Assembly (NCBI GenBank): GCA_030530775.1 | Contig: JAUMUG010000006.1 | Span: forward strand, 1 to 64,000 | Direction: 5' to 3' | Length of the DNA stretch: 64,000 bases | Source: Lautropia sp. | GTDB taxonomy: Bacteria; Pseudomonadota; Gammaproteobacteria; Burkholderiales; Burkholderiaceae_E | Shown: positions 1-7,420 of the stretch, one piece after another | Position numbering within the stretch: position 1 is the stretch's first letter | Layout of the letters: each line of letters starts with the position of its first letter | Notes under the pieces: generated by a model | Database searches by the model: none | What the model was told of the DNA's origin: nothing | The model's input: only the letters and a program-made list of their open reading frames with translations | Translations under genes and position numbers: made by a program

Positions 1-48
1 CAGATCCTCGACAACCATGCCCGATCACGTGTTGCACTTGACTCTTGA
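1..48 (+). pseudogene. Possible C-terminal end of an IS30-type transposase, cut by the window edge
   Basis: Reading the plus strand from base 1 gives about 15 codons ending in V-A-L-D-S and a TGA at 46-48. Many IS30-family transposases end in a short V-A-L-x-S/T tail just before the element's terminal repeat. The following bases also mark the point where the neighbouring MFS gene stops matching its family. I infer that an insertion sequence lies to the left and ends near base 55. The stretch is too short to be sure. Confidence 0.33.
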
Positions 49-49
49 G

Positions 50-229
50 ACCGCCATACGACATCACCAGAGAACCCAAAACCGTCATCGTAATCGGCAA
101 TGTCGCCAGTGACGGTACGGGAGCCAGCTGTTTACCCACCAATGCTGAAGTCAGGGTAAGCAGGGAAATCACTGTGCCGGTCAGTCCTTGCCCCAAGAAA
201 AATGCGGCTAATGTGATGTATTTTTTCAT
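50..229 (-). pseudogene. N-terminal fragment of an MFS transporter
   Basis: Translation from ATG at 229 begins M-K-K-Y-I-T-L and gives a hydrophobic N-terminus (F-F-L-G-Q-G-L-T-G-T), then L-A-P-V-P-S-L-A-T-L-P and V-L-G-S-L. This is the style of the first two membrane helices of major facilitator transporters. After M-S-Y-G, near base 55, the family pattern (a short loop with a basic G-R-R motif) is replaced by unrelated polar sequence. The gene is therefore most likely broken by a mobile element on its left, and the IS5-type element begins 18 bases upstream of its start. No substrate can be assigned. The protein would be non-functional as it stands. Confidence 0.5.
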
Positions 230-246
230 GACTTAATCCCATTTGA

Positions 247-264
247 CAGGCTGTTGAAATACCC
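247..264 (+). repeat. Left terminal inverted repeat of the IS5-type element
   Basis: Reads CAGGCTGTTGAAATACCC and is the perfect reverse complement of 1232-1249. Confidence 0.88.
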
Positions 265-420
265 GCAGAATCGCCACCTTCAGTCTTTCCGGATTTCATC
301 CACCGACATTTCTTGCTGATGGGCGGCCAACCCGACCGAAGAACGGGTTTGTCCTTGTGGCGTTGCTCCCTGATCGGCCAGTAATCAACCCCGCATCAAC
401 CATCGCCCCTTTCCGCCCTG

Positions 421-1174
421 TCACGGGCAGGCGGTTGCCAGCAGTGTTCGCAGCCTCGTCAGGTTGTAGGCTGCCATCGTCAGCGTCAGCGCTTGCTCAA
501 CCTTTTGAAGCCCTCGCACCATCACCTGGCGCATCGGGCCAATCTGTTTGGCCCACCCAAAGCACTGCTCGATGCACTTTCGCTTTCTCTGGCTGATGCC
601 ATAGCCGGCATGCCGGGTGGTTCGTGCATCAATGGCGCTTCCCCCCTGGCGGTGCAGGCTCTGGGCAACATGAGGGGTCACTCCATGCGCCCGACAGGAC
701 TTCACGAATCCTCTCGTGTCATAGGCCCTATCCGCCCCCACCGTGATTCGCCGTGAACCTGCCGGCACTCTTGCGAGCATCTCGATCGCCGTTTCCCGTT
801 CGCCTCTCCCATTGGCCCGACTGGCCTGCACATCGACGACCAGCCCATGACGGTTATCCGTCAGCACATGCCCCTGATAGCACAACAAACCAGCGAAACA
901 ACAGGTTGTAGTGGATCTGCTCCATCAGCTGCCGCTCACTTCGAATGCTGTACAGCACCTGCAGCAACATCGCCCGGAGCAGCTTCTCCGGTGCAATGCT
1001 GGGACGACCTCCCTTGATGTCGGCTTCATACATGGCTTTGAACCGATCATTCATCGAGACCAGCGCCTCATTGACCCACTGCCGGATCGGTCGCAGCGGA
1101 TGCGACGGCGGCACGAAGTCCTCCAGCCTGATCTGTGTGAACAACTGCTCGCTGTATCCGTCTGCGCCTCGCAT
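421..1174 (-). pseudogene. IS5-family transposase with an internal deletion and frameshift
   Basis: The N-terminal part (1174 to about 888) carries the family's opening pattern: Y-S-E-Q-L-F, L-E-D-F-V-P, H-P-L-R, R-P-S-I-A-P-E-K-L-L-R, then Y-N-L-L-F-R-W-F-V. The C-terminal part (888 to 421, another frame) carries C-Y-Q-G-H-V-L, H-G-L-V-V-D, G-A-D-R-A-Y-D, T-R-H-A-G-Y and the final A-A-Y-N-L-T-R-L. The region normally between them, including the first catalytic aspartate of the DDE triad, is missing. The two halves meet near 887 out of frame. Judging from family length, over 100 codons are gone. Transposition activity is lost. Confidence 0.85.
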
Positions 1175-1231
1175 GCTCTGCTTTCCTGAATGGCCTGGCC
1201 CCATGATCGCAGAATCAGGCCAAGGTTGGGG

Positions 1232-1249
1232 GGGTATTTCAACAGCCTG
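1232..1249 (-). repeat. Right terminal inverted repeat of the IS5-type element
   Basis: Perfect inverted copy of 247-264. Its last base is followed directly by CTAG, the first three bases of which form the (reverse) stop codon of the gene at 1250-1828. Confidence 0.88.
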
Positions 1250-1828
1250 CTAGAGCCCCAGCCGTCCGGCCACGCCCAGCAGGATGGCGATGCCGAGCAA
1301 GGCGAACAGCAGGGCCGCCACGCCGTGGATCAGCCGGATCGGCAGATGGTTGGCGATCCGGTCGCCCAGAATGACGGCCGGGACATTGGCCAGCATCATC
1401 CCCAGTGTGGTGCCGATGATGACGGCGATGATTGCTTCGTGTCGGATCGACAGAGCCACCGTCGCCACCTGGGTCTTGTCGCCCATTTCGGCCAGAAAGA
1501 AGGTCAGCAGAGTGGCGGCGAATGCGCCGAGGCGGCCGTGCCGCTCCAGCTCGTCGGCCGGGCTCCGGTCGGGAATCAGCATCCAGCCGGCCATGACCAG
1601 AAAGGACAGCCCCAGCAACCAGCGCAGCACGGCGGGCGACAGCCAGCCGTGGATCAGCGCACCCAACGCGCCGGCCAGGGCGTGATTGATCAGCGTGGCC
1701 AACAGGATGCCGACGATGATCGGGATGGGCTGACGGTAGCGGGCCGCCAGCAGCAGGGCGAGCAGTTGGGTTTTGTCCCCGAATTCAGCCAGCGTCACGA
1801 TGCCGGTAGAGAAAAGGAATGCTTCCAT
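1250..1828 (-). CDS. Gdt1/TMEM165 (UPF0016) family cation exporter, probably manganese
   Basis: A 192-residue membrane protein with the family's two hallmark motifs, E-F-G-D-K-T-Q (about residues 15-21) and E-M-G-D-K-T-Q (about 115-121), each in the first helix of a three-helix repeat. Six membrane segments are apparent, the usual number. Bacterial members export Mn2+ (MntX/MneA) and eukaryotic members exchange Mn2+ or Ca2+ for protons in the Golgi, so manganese export is the best guess. The ATG at 1828 gives a full-length N-terminus. The stop codon touches the right end of the IS5-type element, so the insertion left the protein intact but replaced its downstream sequence. I looked for a manganese (yybP-ykoY) riboswitch upstream and did not see one. 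Confidence 0.85.
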   Translation of the reverse strand: MEAFLFSTGIVTLAEFGDKTQLLALLLAARYRQPIPIIVGILLATLINHALAGALGALIHGWLSPAVLRWLLGLSFLVMAGWMLIPDRSPADELERHGRLGAFAATLLTFFLAEMGDKTQVATVALSIRHEAIIAVIIGTTLGMMLANVPAVILGDRIANHLPIRLIHGVAALLFALLGIAILLGVAGRLGL

Positions 1829-2159
1829 CGACGATGCTGAAAAAGAGAACGAATGCGTTTATCGCTCGCCGGTACGTCTGCCCGGAAGTCGACGCCGGGA
1901 TGTCCGGACTGGACGGGCCGCATTCTCGAAAACGGTCGGAGGCACCGAATATAGCAATGTCGGGCCGGACAGGGGCGGATACCATAAGGGCTTCGTCGTG
2001 GTCTTTGCGGTGTTGCTGCTTTGGCTCCGTGCCAAGCGGGCGGATGCCGGAATGGGCAGCGTGGCTTTCCGGAATGCCGGATGGCCCGCCGGACGGCCGC
2101 CATGACCGCGCGATCGTTTCCTCTTCGGTCACTGTGCCGATCACTTCCGCCCCGATACC
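1829..2159. promoter_or_regulatory. Divergent intergenic region between the cation exporter and rlmJ
   Basis: About 330 bases without a convincing gene. On the minus strand a TGCTATATT sequence near 1950 could be an extended -10 element for the exporter. No clear -35, operator or riboswitch was recognised. Overlapping open frames here lack family features. Confidence 0.35.
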
Positions 2160-3248
2160 ATGTTCAGCTATCGTCACGCCTTCCATGCCGGCAACCATGC
2201 CGACGTGCTCAAGCACGCCATCTTCGTGGCCATCCTGAAACATCTGGGGCTCAAGGACAAGGCCTTCTGGGTATTCGATACCCATGCCGGAGCCGGTTGC
2301 TACCGGTTGGATGCCAGCCAGGCGCGCAAGAATGCCGAGCACGAGGATGGCGTACTGGCACTGTGGCAGCAGCCGCGGCTGCCGGTGCTATTGGCCGAAT
2401 ACCGCGACGCGATAGCCCATTTCGACCAGTCGCAGCGAACCGGGCTGGCCGCTGCGACCACCCCTGGGGCGGCGGAGCGCTCCGGCAGCAGGGCATCTTC
2501 CCGGCCGCCGCAGTGGTATCCGGGTTCTCCGCTGCTGGCCCTGCATGCCATGCGGCCGCAGGACCGGATGCGCTGCTTCGAGGCGCATCCGAATGAAATC
2601 AAGGTGTTGCGGCGTAACCTGGCCGCGGCCGGCCGGCGAGTACAGATCTTCGGCGAGGACGGCTTCGAGGGCCTGAAGGCATTGTTGCCTCCGGTGTCGC
2701 GACGCGGCGTAGTGCTGATCGACCCGTCCTATGAGGACAAGCGCGACTACGCCCGGGCACGCCGCACGCTGCTCGAAGCCCTGGAGCGCTTTGCCACCGG
2801 CACGATGGTGCTCTGGTATCCTCTCGTGCGCCGACGTGAGGCCATGCTGCTGATCGAGCACCTGCCCCGGTTGCCCGCGCGGGATTGGCTGGATGTGAAA
2901 CTGTGGGTCGGTCGGCCGCCCGAGGATGGTCATGGTCTGTACGGCAGCGGCCTGTTCGTCATCAACCCGCCCTATACGCTGGAGCCGGCACTGCGCGAAA
3001 CCATGCCGGTGCTGAGCAAACTGCTGGCGCAGGATGATACGGCCGACTGGGCGTTGATGACCTCTGCCGATGCGCCTCGGCAGGGGCCGGTCGCATCCGA
3101 AGCGTCGACGGGCCGCCAGGTGGGTCGCGCCCTTTTCGGCCGCTCGGCAGATAACGGCGCCCACGCCGCCGACCGTCGTGTGCCTGGGCGCACCGTGTCT
3201 GGCCGCTCGGATCGCTGCCGGCCACGCCGCAGTGGCCCGGAGACTTGA
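2160..3248 (+). CDS. rlmJ: 23S rRNA (adenine-2030-N6)-methyltransferase RlmJ
   Basis: Methylates A2030 in domain V of 23S rRNA using S-adenosylmethionine. The N-terminus (Y-R-H-A-F-H-A-G-N-H-A-D-V-L-K-H) is the RlmJ signature. D-T-H-A-G-A-G forms part of the SAM site (about residues 41-47). I-D-P-S-Y-E is the catalytic N6-adenine motif, the RlmJ version of D-P-P-Y. At 362 residues it is longer than the roughly 280 typical of the family. The excess is a Ser/Ala/Gly-rich insertion at about residues 92-115 and a basic, disordered-looking tail of about 60 residues after the conserved S-K-L-L. It stands alone, divergent from the exporter gene. Start chosen at ATG 2160 because the family begins M-x-S-Y-R-H. 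Confidence 0.9.
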   Translation: MFSYRHAFHAGNHADVLKHAIFVAILKHLGLKDKAFWVFDTHAGAGCYRLDASQARKNAEHEDGVLALWQQPRLPVLLAEYRDAIAHFDQSQRTGLAAATTPGAAERSGSRASSRPPQWYPGSPLLALHAMRPQDRMRCFEAHPNEIKVLRRNLAAAGRRVQIFGEDGFEGLKALLPPVSRRGVVLIDPSYEDKRDYARARRTLLEALERFATGTMVLWYPLVRRREAMLLIEHLPRLPARDWLDVKLWVGRPPEDGHGLYGSGLFVINPPYTLEPALRETMPVLSKLLAQDDTADWALMTSADAPRQGPVASEASTGRQVGRALFGRSADNGAHAADRRVPGRTVSGRSDRCRPRRSGPET

Positions 3249-3291
3249 ATCTCCTGCGGCTCGGTGATCAAGCATCGTCGATCGGCCGTTT

Positions 3292-3747
3292 TCATTTGAT
3301 CTGCTCCAGCAGTGCATCGGCGCGCTCGCCGTTCATCATCATCCGGCGGCGGTTGGTCTCGACGGCCTTCTCGACGACTTCGCGGTTGGTGGCCCTGCCG
3401 GCCTGGATCATACCGATCATCGCCATCATCAGATGCGGCGGGCAGTCATAGAAATACAGCCCTTCCTTGTCGATGGTGACGGTGAATTTTTCGTCCAGTT
3501 CGCTTTTCCAGGGCGTCACGCCGTCGGGCACGGCCTGTGAGCGCACGTAGTGGCCTGAATTGGTCGGTTCGAAGACGACCGTATCGCCGACTTCCACTTC
3601 GAGGAAGGCGGGTTCGAACACCATGCTGCCGTCCTTGCCATTGTTCAGCATCTGGACGACATGCTCGGCGGCATGGGAGGGCGCGGCGGCAAACAGCAGT
3701 GAAGCGCTCAGGCTCAGCATGGAAAGAATCGATCGTGTTTTTTTCAT
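3292..3747 (-). CDS. Pseudoazurin (type 1 blue copper protein), periplasmic
   Basis: A 151-residue protein from ATG 3747 with a signal peptide ending in A-P-S-H-A-A, followed by a cupredoxin domain. The copper ligands are visible: His in N-S-G-H-Y-V, then Cys, His and Met in Y-D-C-P-P-H-L-M-M-A-M. This is the pseudoazurin arrangement, with the typical Q-A-G and helical C-terminus. In denitrifiers pseudoazurin carries electrons to nitrite or N2O reductase. Here it follows an iron-siderophore-type ABC transporter on the same strand (41-base gap), suggesting co-transcription and perhaps a reductive role in metal uptake; that role is inference. A longer in-frame start at 3882 was rejected because it would bury the signal peptide. 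Confidence 0.9.
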   Translation of the reverse strand: MKKTRSILSMLSLSASLLFAAAPSHAAEHVVQMLNNGKDGSMVFEPAFLEVEVGDTVVFEPTNSGHYVRSQAVPDGVTPWKSELDEKFTVTIDKEGLYFYDCPPHLMMAMIGMIQAGRATNREVVEKAVETNRRRMMMNGERADALLEQIK

Positions 3748-3787
3748 GAGGACTCGTCGAGAAAAGAAGGAAATCGAGATCAAGCAG

Positions 3788-4594
3788 TCAGTCCGGTGAG
3801 CCATGGACGGCAGGCTCGTCCTCGGTGCTCTGATAGCGGATGGTGCGCACATGCGGGTGGCCGAAGCGATCGAGCTGTACATCGACCGGCACGTCGTACA
3901 GACGCTCGATCAGATCGGCCGAGAGCACTTCCTGCGGCGGGCCGAAGGCCTGCCGCTCGCCATCGGCCAGTACCACCAGCTTGTCCGCATACTGGGCCGC
4001 CAGATTCAGATCGTGCAGGATCACCACGGTGATCCATTGCTGCGCCCGGGTCTGGCGGTGCAGGTGGTCCATCAGCACGACCTGATGGTGCATGTCCAGC
4101 GCGCTGACCGGCTCGTCGAGCATCATGACTTCGGGCGAGCGCAGCAGCACTTGGGCAAACAGCGCCATCTGCCGCTGACCGCCGCTCAGCGTGTGGATCG
4201 GGCGGTCGGCGATATGCATCAGCCCGACCGCATCCAGCGCATTCAGTGCGGCCAGCACGGTGTCGTCATCGACGCGCATGCGCAGGCGGTCCAGCCGGCC
4301 CAGCATCACCACTTCCAGCGTGCTCAGGTCCAGGTTCAGCCGGGTGTCCTGCGGCATATAGCCGAAGCGCCGGCGCCACAGCGGCAGACGGATCTGACGG
4401 ATGTCGTCGCCATTGAGGCGGATATGGCCGGCACTGGGGGTCAGTTCGCCGAACAGCGCGCGCATCAGGCTGGTCTTGCCACAGCCGTTGGGGCCGATGA
4501 TCGCCGTGACTTCACCGGGGTGAAAGTTGACCGAATAACCGCAGGCCACCGGGTGGGCGCCGGCGTGCAGATGTAGTCGATCGACTTCAAGCAT
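3788..4594 (-). CDS. ABC transporter ATP-binding protein, FecE/BtuD type
   Basis: A 268-residue cytoplasmic ATPase that would energise the adjacent permease. Walker A is G-P-N-G-C-G-K-T (about residues 34-41), the signature is L-S-G-G-Q-R-Q, Walker B is V-M-M-L-D-E-P and the switch His is in I-L-H-D-L-N-L. L-R-x-P-E and the layout match importers of Fe3+-siderophores, haem or cobalamin. Its start overlaps the permease gene by 8 bases, a sign of translational coupling. The tail after V-P-V-D-V is family-typical. The substrate cannot be read from the ATPase. Confidence 0.88.
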   Translation of the reverse strand: MLEVDRLHLHAGAHPVACGYSVNFHPGEVTAIIGPNGCGKTSLMRALFGELTPSAGHIRLNGDDIRQIRLPLWRRRFGYMPQDTRLNLDLSTLEVVMLGRLDRLRMRVDDDTVLAALNALDAVGLMHIADRPIHTLSGGQRQMALFAQVLLRSPEVMMLDEPVSALDMHHQVVLMDHLHRQTRAQQWITVVILHDLNLAAQYADKLVVLADGERQAFGPPQEVLSADLIERLYDVPVDVQLDRFGHPHVRTIRYQSTEDEPAVHGSPD

Positions 4595-5657
4595 GACCGT
4601 TCCTCCAGCCCAGGATCAACCAGAAAAAGAAGGGCACGCCGATGATGGCCGTGACCACGCCGACCGGGAACAGCGCTCCCGGAATCAGTGTCTTGGACAG
4701 CACTGAGGCGGCCGACAGCATAACGGCGCCACAGATCATCGACAGCGGAATGAAAAAACGCTGATCCTCGCCGACCAGAATCCGGGCGATGTGTGGCGAG
4801 ACCAGACCGATGAAGCCGATCACGCCGACGAAGCTGATCGCGGTCGAGGTCAGCAGTGCCACCAGCACGAGCGTCTTCAGTCGCAGCCGGGCTACATCCA
4901 CACCCAGGCTGCGGGCGCGGGCTTCGCCTAGCCGCAGCGCCGTCAGTTTCCAGGCATCCTGCAACAGTAAGATGGTGCAGATCACCGTCACCACGGTGGT
5001 GATCGTCAGCGAATTCCAGGTGCTGCGCGACAGATTGCCGAACAGCCAGAACAGAATCTGCTGGTTCAGCTCGGGTGAGGACATGAACTGCAGCAGTGAC
5101 AGCAGCGACTGAAAAAGAAAGAGCAGGGCGATACCGGCCAGTATCAGTGTCTGGGCATCGACCTGCCGGAACATGGCGATGCCGAAGAGCACCGAGGCGG
5201 CCAGCATGCACATGATGAAGGCGCCCAGCGGCACGCTGATCAGCGGCTCGATTTCGATGCCCAGCATATCTGCGTGCAAACCCAGCGCTGCACCCAGGCC
5301 CGAGGCAGCCGCCAAGCCCAGGGTATAGGGGCTGGCCAGCGGATTGTCGAGCAGGGTCTGCATCTCGGCGCCGCCCAGACCCAGTGCTGCGCCGACGACG
5401 ATGGCCATCAGCGCGATCGGCAGGCGGATGTCCCAGACGATGGCGCGGGTGCCGATCGAGGCTTCGTCGGGCTTGAGCAGGGTTTCGGCAACGTCACCCA
5501 GCGGCATCAGCGAGGGGCCGGTGGCGATGTCGAGCACGACCGTGAATAGCAGCACGGCCATCAGAACCAGCAGCCAGCGGACGCGCTTGGATTCACGCCG
5601 ACGCTGGCCGGTCAGTGCCTGCCGCAGCTTACCAGCAGGCTCGGTAGATGTGTTCAT
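4587..5657 (-). CDS. FecCD-family ABC transporter permease (iron-siderophore type)
   Basis: A 356-residue inner-membrane permease of the BtuC/FecCD/FhuB family with about nine or ten membrane helices. Recognisable stretches are D-I-R-L-P (helix 2 region), G-A-A-L-G-L-G-G-A-x-M-Q, N-P-L-A-S-P-Y-T-L-G and the cytoplasmic coupling segment around G-F-I-G-L-V-S-P-H-I-A-R. A basic cytoplasmic N-terminus (about 30 residues with R-R-R-E-S-K-R) precedes the first helix. It sits between the binding-protein gene (292-base gap upstream) and the ATPase gene (8-base overlap downstream). Confidence 0.9.
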   Translation of the reverse strand: MNTSTEPAGKLRQALTGQRRRESKRVRWLLVLMAVLLFTVVLDIATGPSLMPLGDVAETLLKPDEASIGTRAIVWDIRLPIALMAIVVGAALGLGGAEMQTLLDNPLASPYTLGLAAASGLGAALGLHADMLGIEIEPLISVPLGAFIMCMLAASVLFGIAMFRQVDAQTLILAGIALLFLFQSLLSLLQFMSSPELNQQILFWLFGNLSRSTWNSLTITTVVTVICTILLLQDAWKLTALRLGEARARSLGVDVARLRLKTLVLVALLTSTAISFVGVIGFIGLVSPHIARILVGEDQRFFIPLSMICGAVMLSAASVLSKTLIPGALFPVGVVTAIIGVPFFFWLILGWRNGHA

Positions 5658-5949
5658 GATGGGAACGGGATGGAAAGAGGCAACCGAATGACGGTGTGCT
5701 CGGTCGATGAGACGGGCTGCATGGGAAGCACCGGCATCGGCGCTGGTTTTCGGAAGGCAGGGGCGCAGGAACAGCGGTGCGAACCGCGGACGGCACCTCG
5801 ATCGGAGCGGACATCCCGTCTGCGCGCTTGCATCATGACCGGTGCCGGGCGTGTGTCATCACAGGCAAGCCCGCCTGGGGGCTGCCTGCGTGATTTCTGC
5901 ATGCCGGGTGCCGGGGTGCACCGGTATGGTGCGCCAGGGCCGCTCTGTC

Positions 5950-7059
5950 TTACTTCAGGCCGGTATAGAAAGTGCCGCTCGGCACTACCGGCAGGTAGCG
6001 CTTGTAGAAGTCGATGTAATTGGCTTCAGGGTCCAGATCCTTGAACAGATCGGGGTAGGCCACCTTGGCGATGTACTGGATCGACGGGTAGTCGGTGATG
6101 CTGCGCGAGGCGCCCTGATAGACACCGTAGATGCGGCCATCCTTGATGGCGGGCAGATCGGCCCAGCCGGCACGCTTGGTGAAGCCGGTCAGACGCTTCT
6201 GGGATTCGGTGCGCTCGATGCCTTCACCGATCAACATGGCCGTCGGGTTCTTCTTCGATTCGGTGCCCGAAATCAGCACGATGTCCGGCTTGGCGGCCAG
6301 AATCTGCTCGGGGTTCAGAGGCCCCCAGAACGCCACGAACGGACTGGCAATGTTCTCGCCGCCCGCCGTGGTGATCATCGGGCCCCACATGTTCTTGCCA
6401 TAGCTGAAGCTGTATTCCGATGGCCCCTTGTTGCCGAATTCGACATAGACTTTGGGCTTGGCCACCTTTGCCTTGGCGATGCGACTCGTTACCTCGTCGA
6501 TGGCCGCCTCGTACTCATCGGCGATCTTTTTGGCACGGCCCTGCTGACCGGTGATCTCACCCAGTAGCAATGTGCTGGCGACGTGATTCTTCAGTTCCTG
6601 ATCGTTGTAGTCGACGACCACGATCGGGATGCCGGACCGTTCCAGACGATCGGCGTCCGGGCCCAGACCCAGGTATTGCCATTTGGCCAGGATGATCACG
6701 TCGGGTTTGAGCGCCAGCACTTTTTCGACCGAGAAATTCTGCACTTCGACTTCGCCGACGTCCGGAATCTTCTTCAGTGATGGGCGATGGGCGGTGTGCA
6801 GCGCCCAATTGGCCGGACGCCAGCCTTCCCAGGCTTCGCGCGAGATGCCGACGACATGGTCGAAGGCTTTTTCACCGCCGACCGCCATGTAGTCCTCGAA
6901 ATAGAAGCCCAGCAGCACGCGCTTCGACGGTGATTCGATCTTGACTTTGCGACCCTGGATGTCTGTGACTTCCTTCGGTGCTGCATGAGCGGCAGAGACC
7001 GACAGGGCGGCAGCCACGGCTGCCAGCAGAGTTTTGCTGAAAGATGTGCGTGTGATCAT
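5950..7059 (-). CDS. Periplasmic substrate-binding protein of a siderophore-type ABC importer
   Basis: A 369-residue protein with an N-terminal signal peptide (cleavage probably after A-A-H-A) and a class III (FepB/BtuF-like) fold: the opening V-T-D-I-Q-G-R-K-V-K-I, a middle L-K-P-D-V-I-I-L with a long linker helix (E-I-T-G-Q-Q-G-R-A-K-K-I-A-D-E-Y), and A-A-K-P-D-I-V-L-I-S-G in the second lobe. Family members bind Fe3+-siderophores, haem or cobalamin. This one is longer than usual and has a W-rich loop (W-E-G-W-R-P-A-N-W) that may shape the pocket. It is the first gene of the transporter operon. Substrate is unknown; iron is likeliest given the tonB locus nearby. Confidence 0.87.
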   Translation of the reverse strand: MITRTSFSKTLLAAVAAALSVSAAHAAPKEVTDIQGRKVKIESPSKRVLLGFYFEDYMAVGGEKAFDHVVGISREAWEGWRPANWALHTAHRPSLKKIPDVGEVEVQNFSVEKVLALKPDVIILAKWQYLGLGPDADRLERSGIPIVVVDYNDQELKNHVASTLLLGEITGQQGRAKKIADEYEAAIDEVTSRIAKAKVAKPKVYVEFGNKGPSEYSFSYGKNMWGPMITTAGGENIASPFVAFWGPLNPEQILAAKPDIVLISGTESKKNPTAMLIGEGIERTESQKRLTGFTKRAGWADLPAIKDGRIYGVYQGASRSITDYPSIQYIAKVAYPDLFKDLDPEANYIDFYKRYLPVVPSGTFYTGLK

Positions 7060-7420
7060 AGGTGGAGCAGAAGTTCAGAGGATTCGAACGGGAGATACGA
7101 GCGTTTCAGGCTCTTGGCAGATTGTTGAAATACGGTTTCCGACCCGTCGGGCCAGGAGCGGGGGCAGATATACCGTTGAATCGGATACTTGTGAGGCATA
7201 TACCCCCGGATGACGGCGTGTGCCCGATGCTTCGACTGCTCGTCGGAGGGCAGGGCAGCGCTCGCACCGATCGTATTTTATAAAAAGGAATCGACATCAT
7301 TTTCTATCTCAATCAATTCAGTAGGTATTTTGTGCCGGGGCCGGCCATGGAGTGTCTGTCATTGCCGATGAGGTGTATCGGGGCTCGGGGGTGCATCTTC
7401 GATGTTCTCATCGGTTCAGC
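7060..7420. promoter_or_regulatory. Intergenic region with promoter-like AT-rich stretch upstream of the ABC importer
   Basis: About 360 bases between two minus-strand genes. Bases 7270-7320 are unusually AT-rich for this genome and include TATAAAAT on the minus strand, a plausible -10 for the importer operon. The adjacent GATAGAAAATGATG (minus strand) loosely resembles half of a Fur box. Bases 7118-7133 resemble the terminal repeat of the IS5-type element at 247. No gene is seen. Confidence 0.4.
7118..7133 (+). repeat. Sequence resembling the IS5-type terminal repeat
   Basis: CAGATTGTTGAAATAC matches the first 16 bases of the IS repeat at 247-262 at 14 positions. There is no partner repeat or transposase nearby. 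It could be the scar of an old insertion or a chance match. Confidence 0.3.

Larger units (their letters stand above)
247..1249 (-). mobile_element. IS5-family insertion sequence, internally deleted
   Basis: The element is bounded by perfect 18-bp terminal inverted repeats (247-264 and 1232-1249) and contains one transposase gene on the minus strand. It is about 1.0 kb long; related elements with an intact transposase are longer, and the missing part lies inside the gene. No target-site duplication is seen. The four bases left of the element are TTGA and the four to the right are CTAG. The lack of duplication suggests the left junction was rearranged after insertion. The right boundary abuts the stop codon of the neighbouring cation-exporter gene. 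The copy is non-autonomous but could be mobilised in trans if both ends are intact. Confidence 0.85.

Noticed and set aside
1829..2159. Manganese (yybP-ykoY) riboswitch upstream of the Gdt1-family exporter
   Set aside because: Expected for this family in relatives, but the conserved loop sequences were not found by eye.
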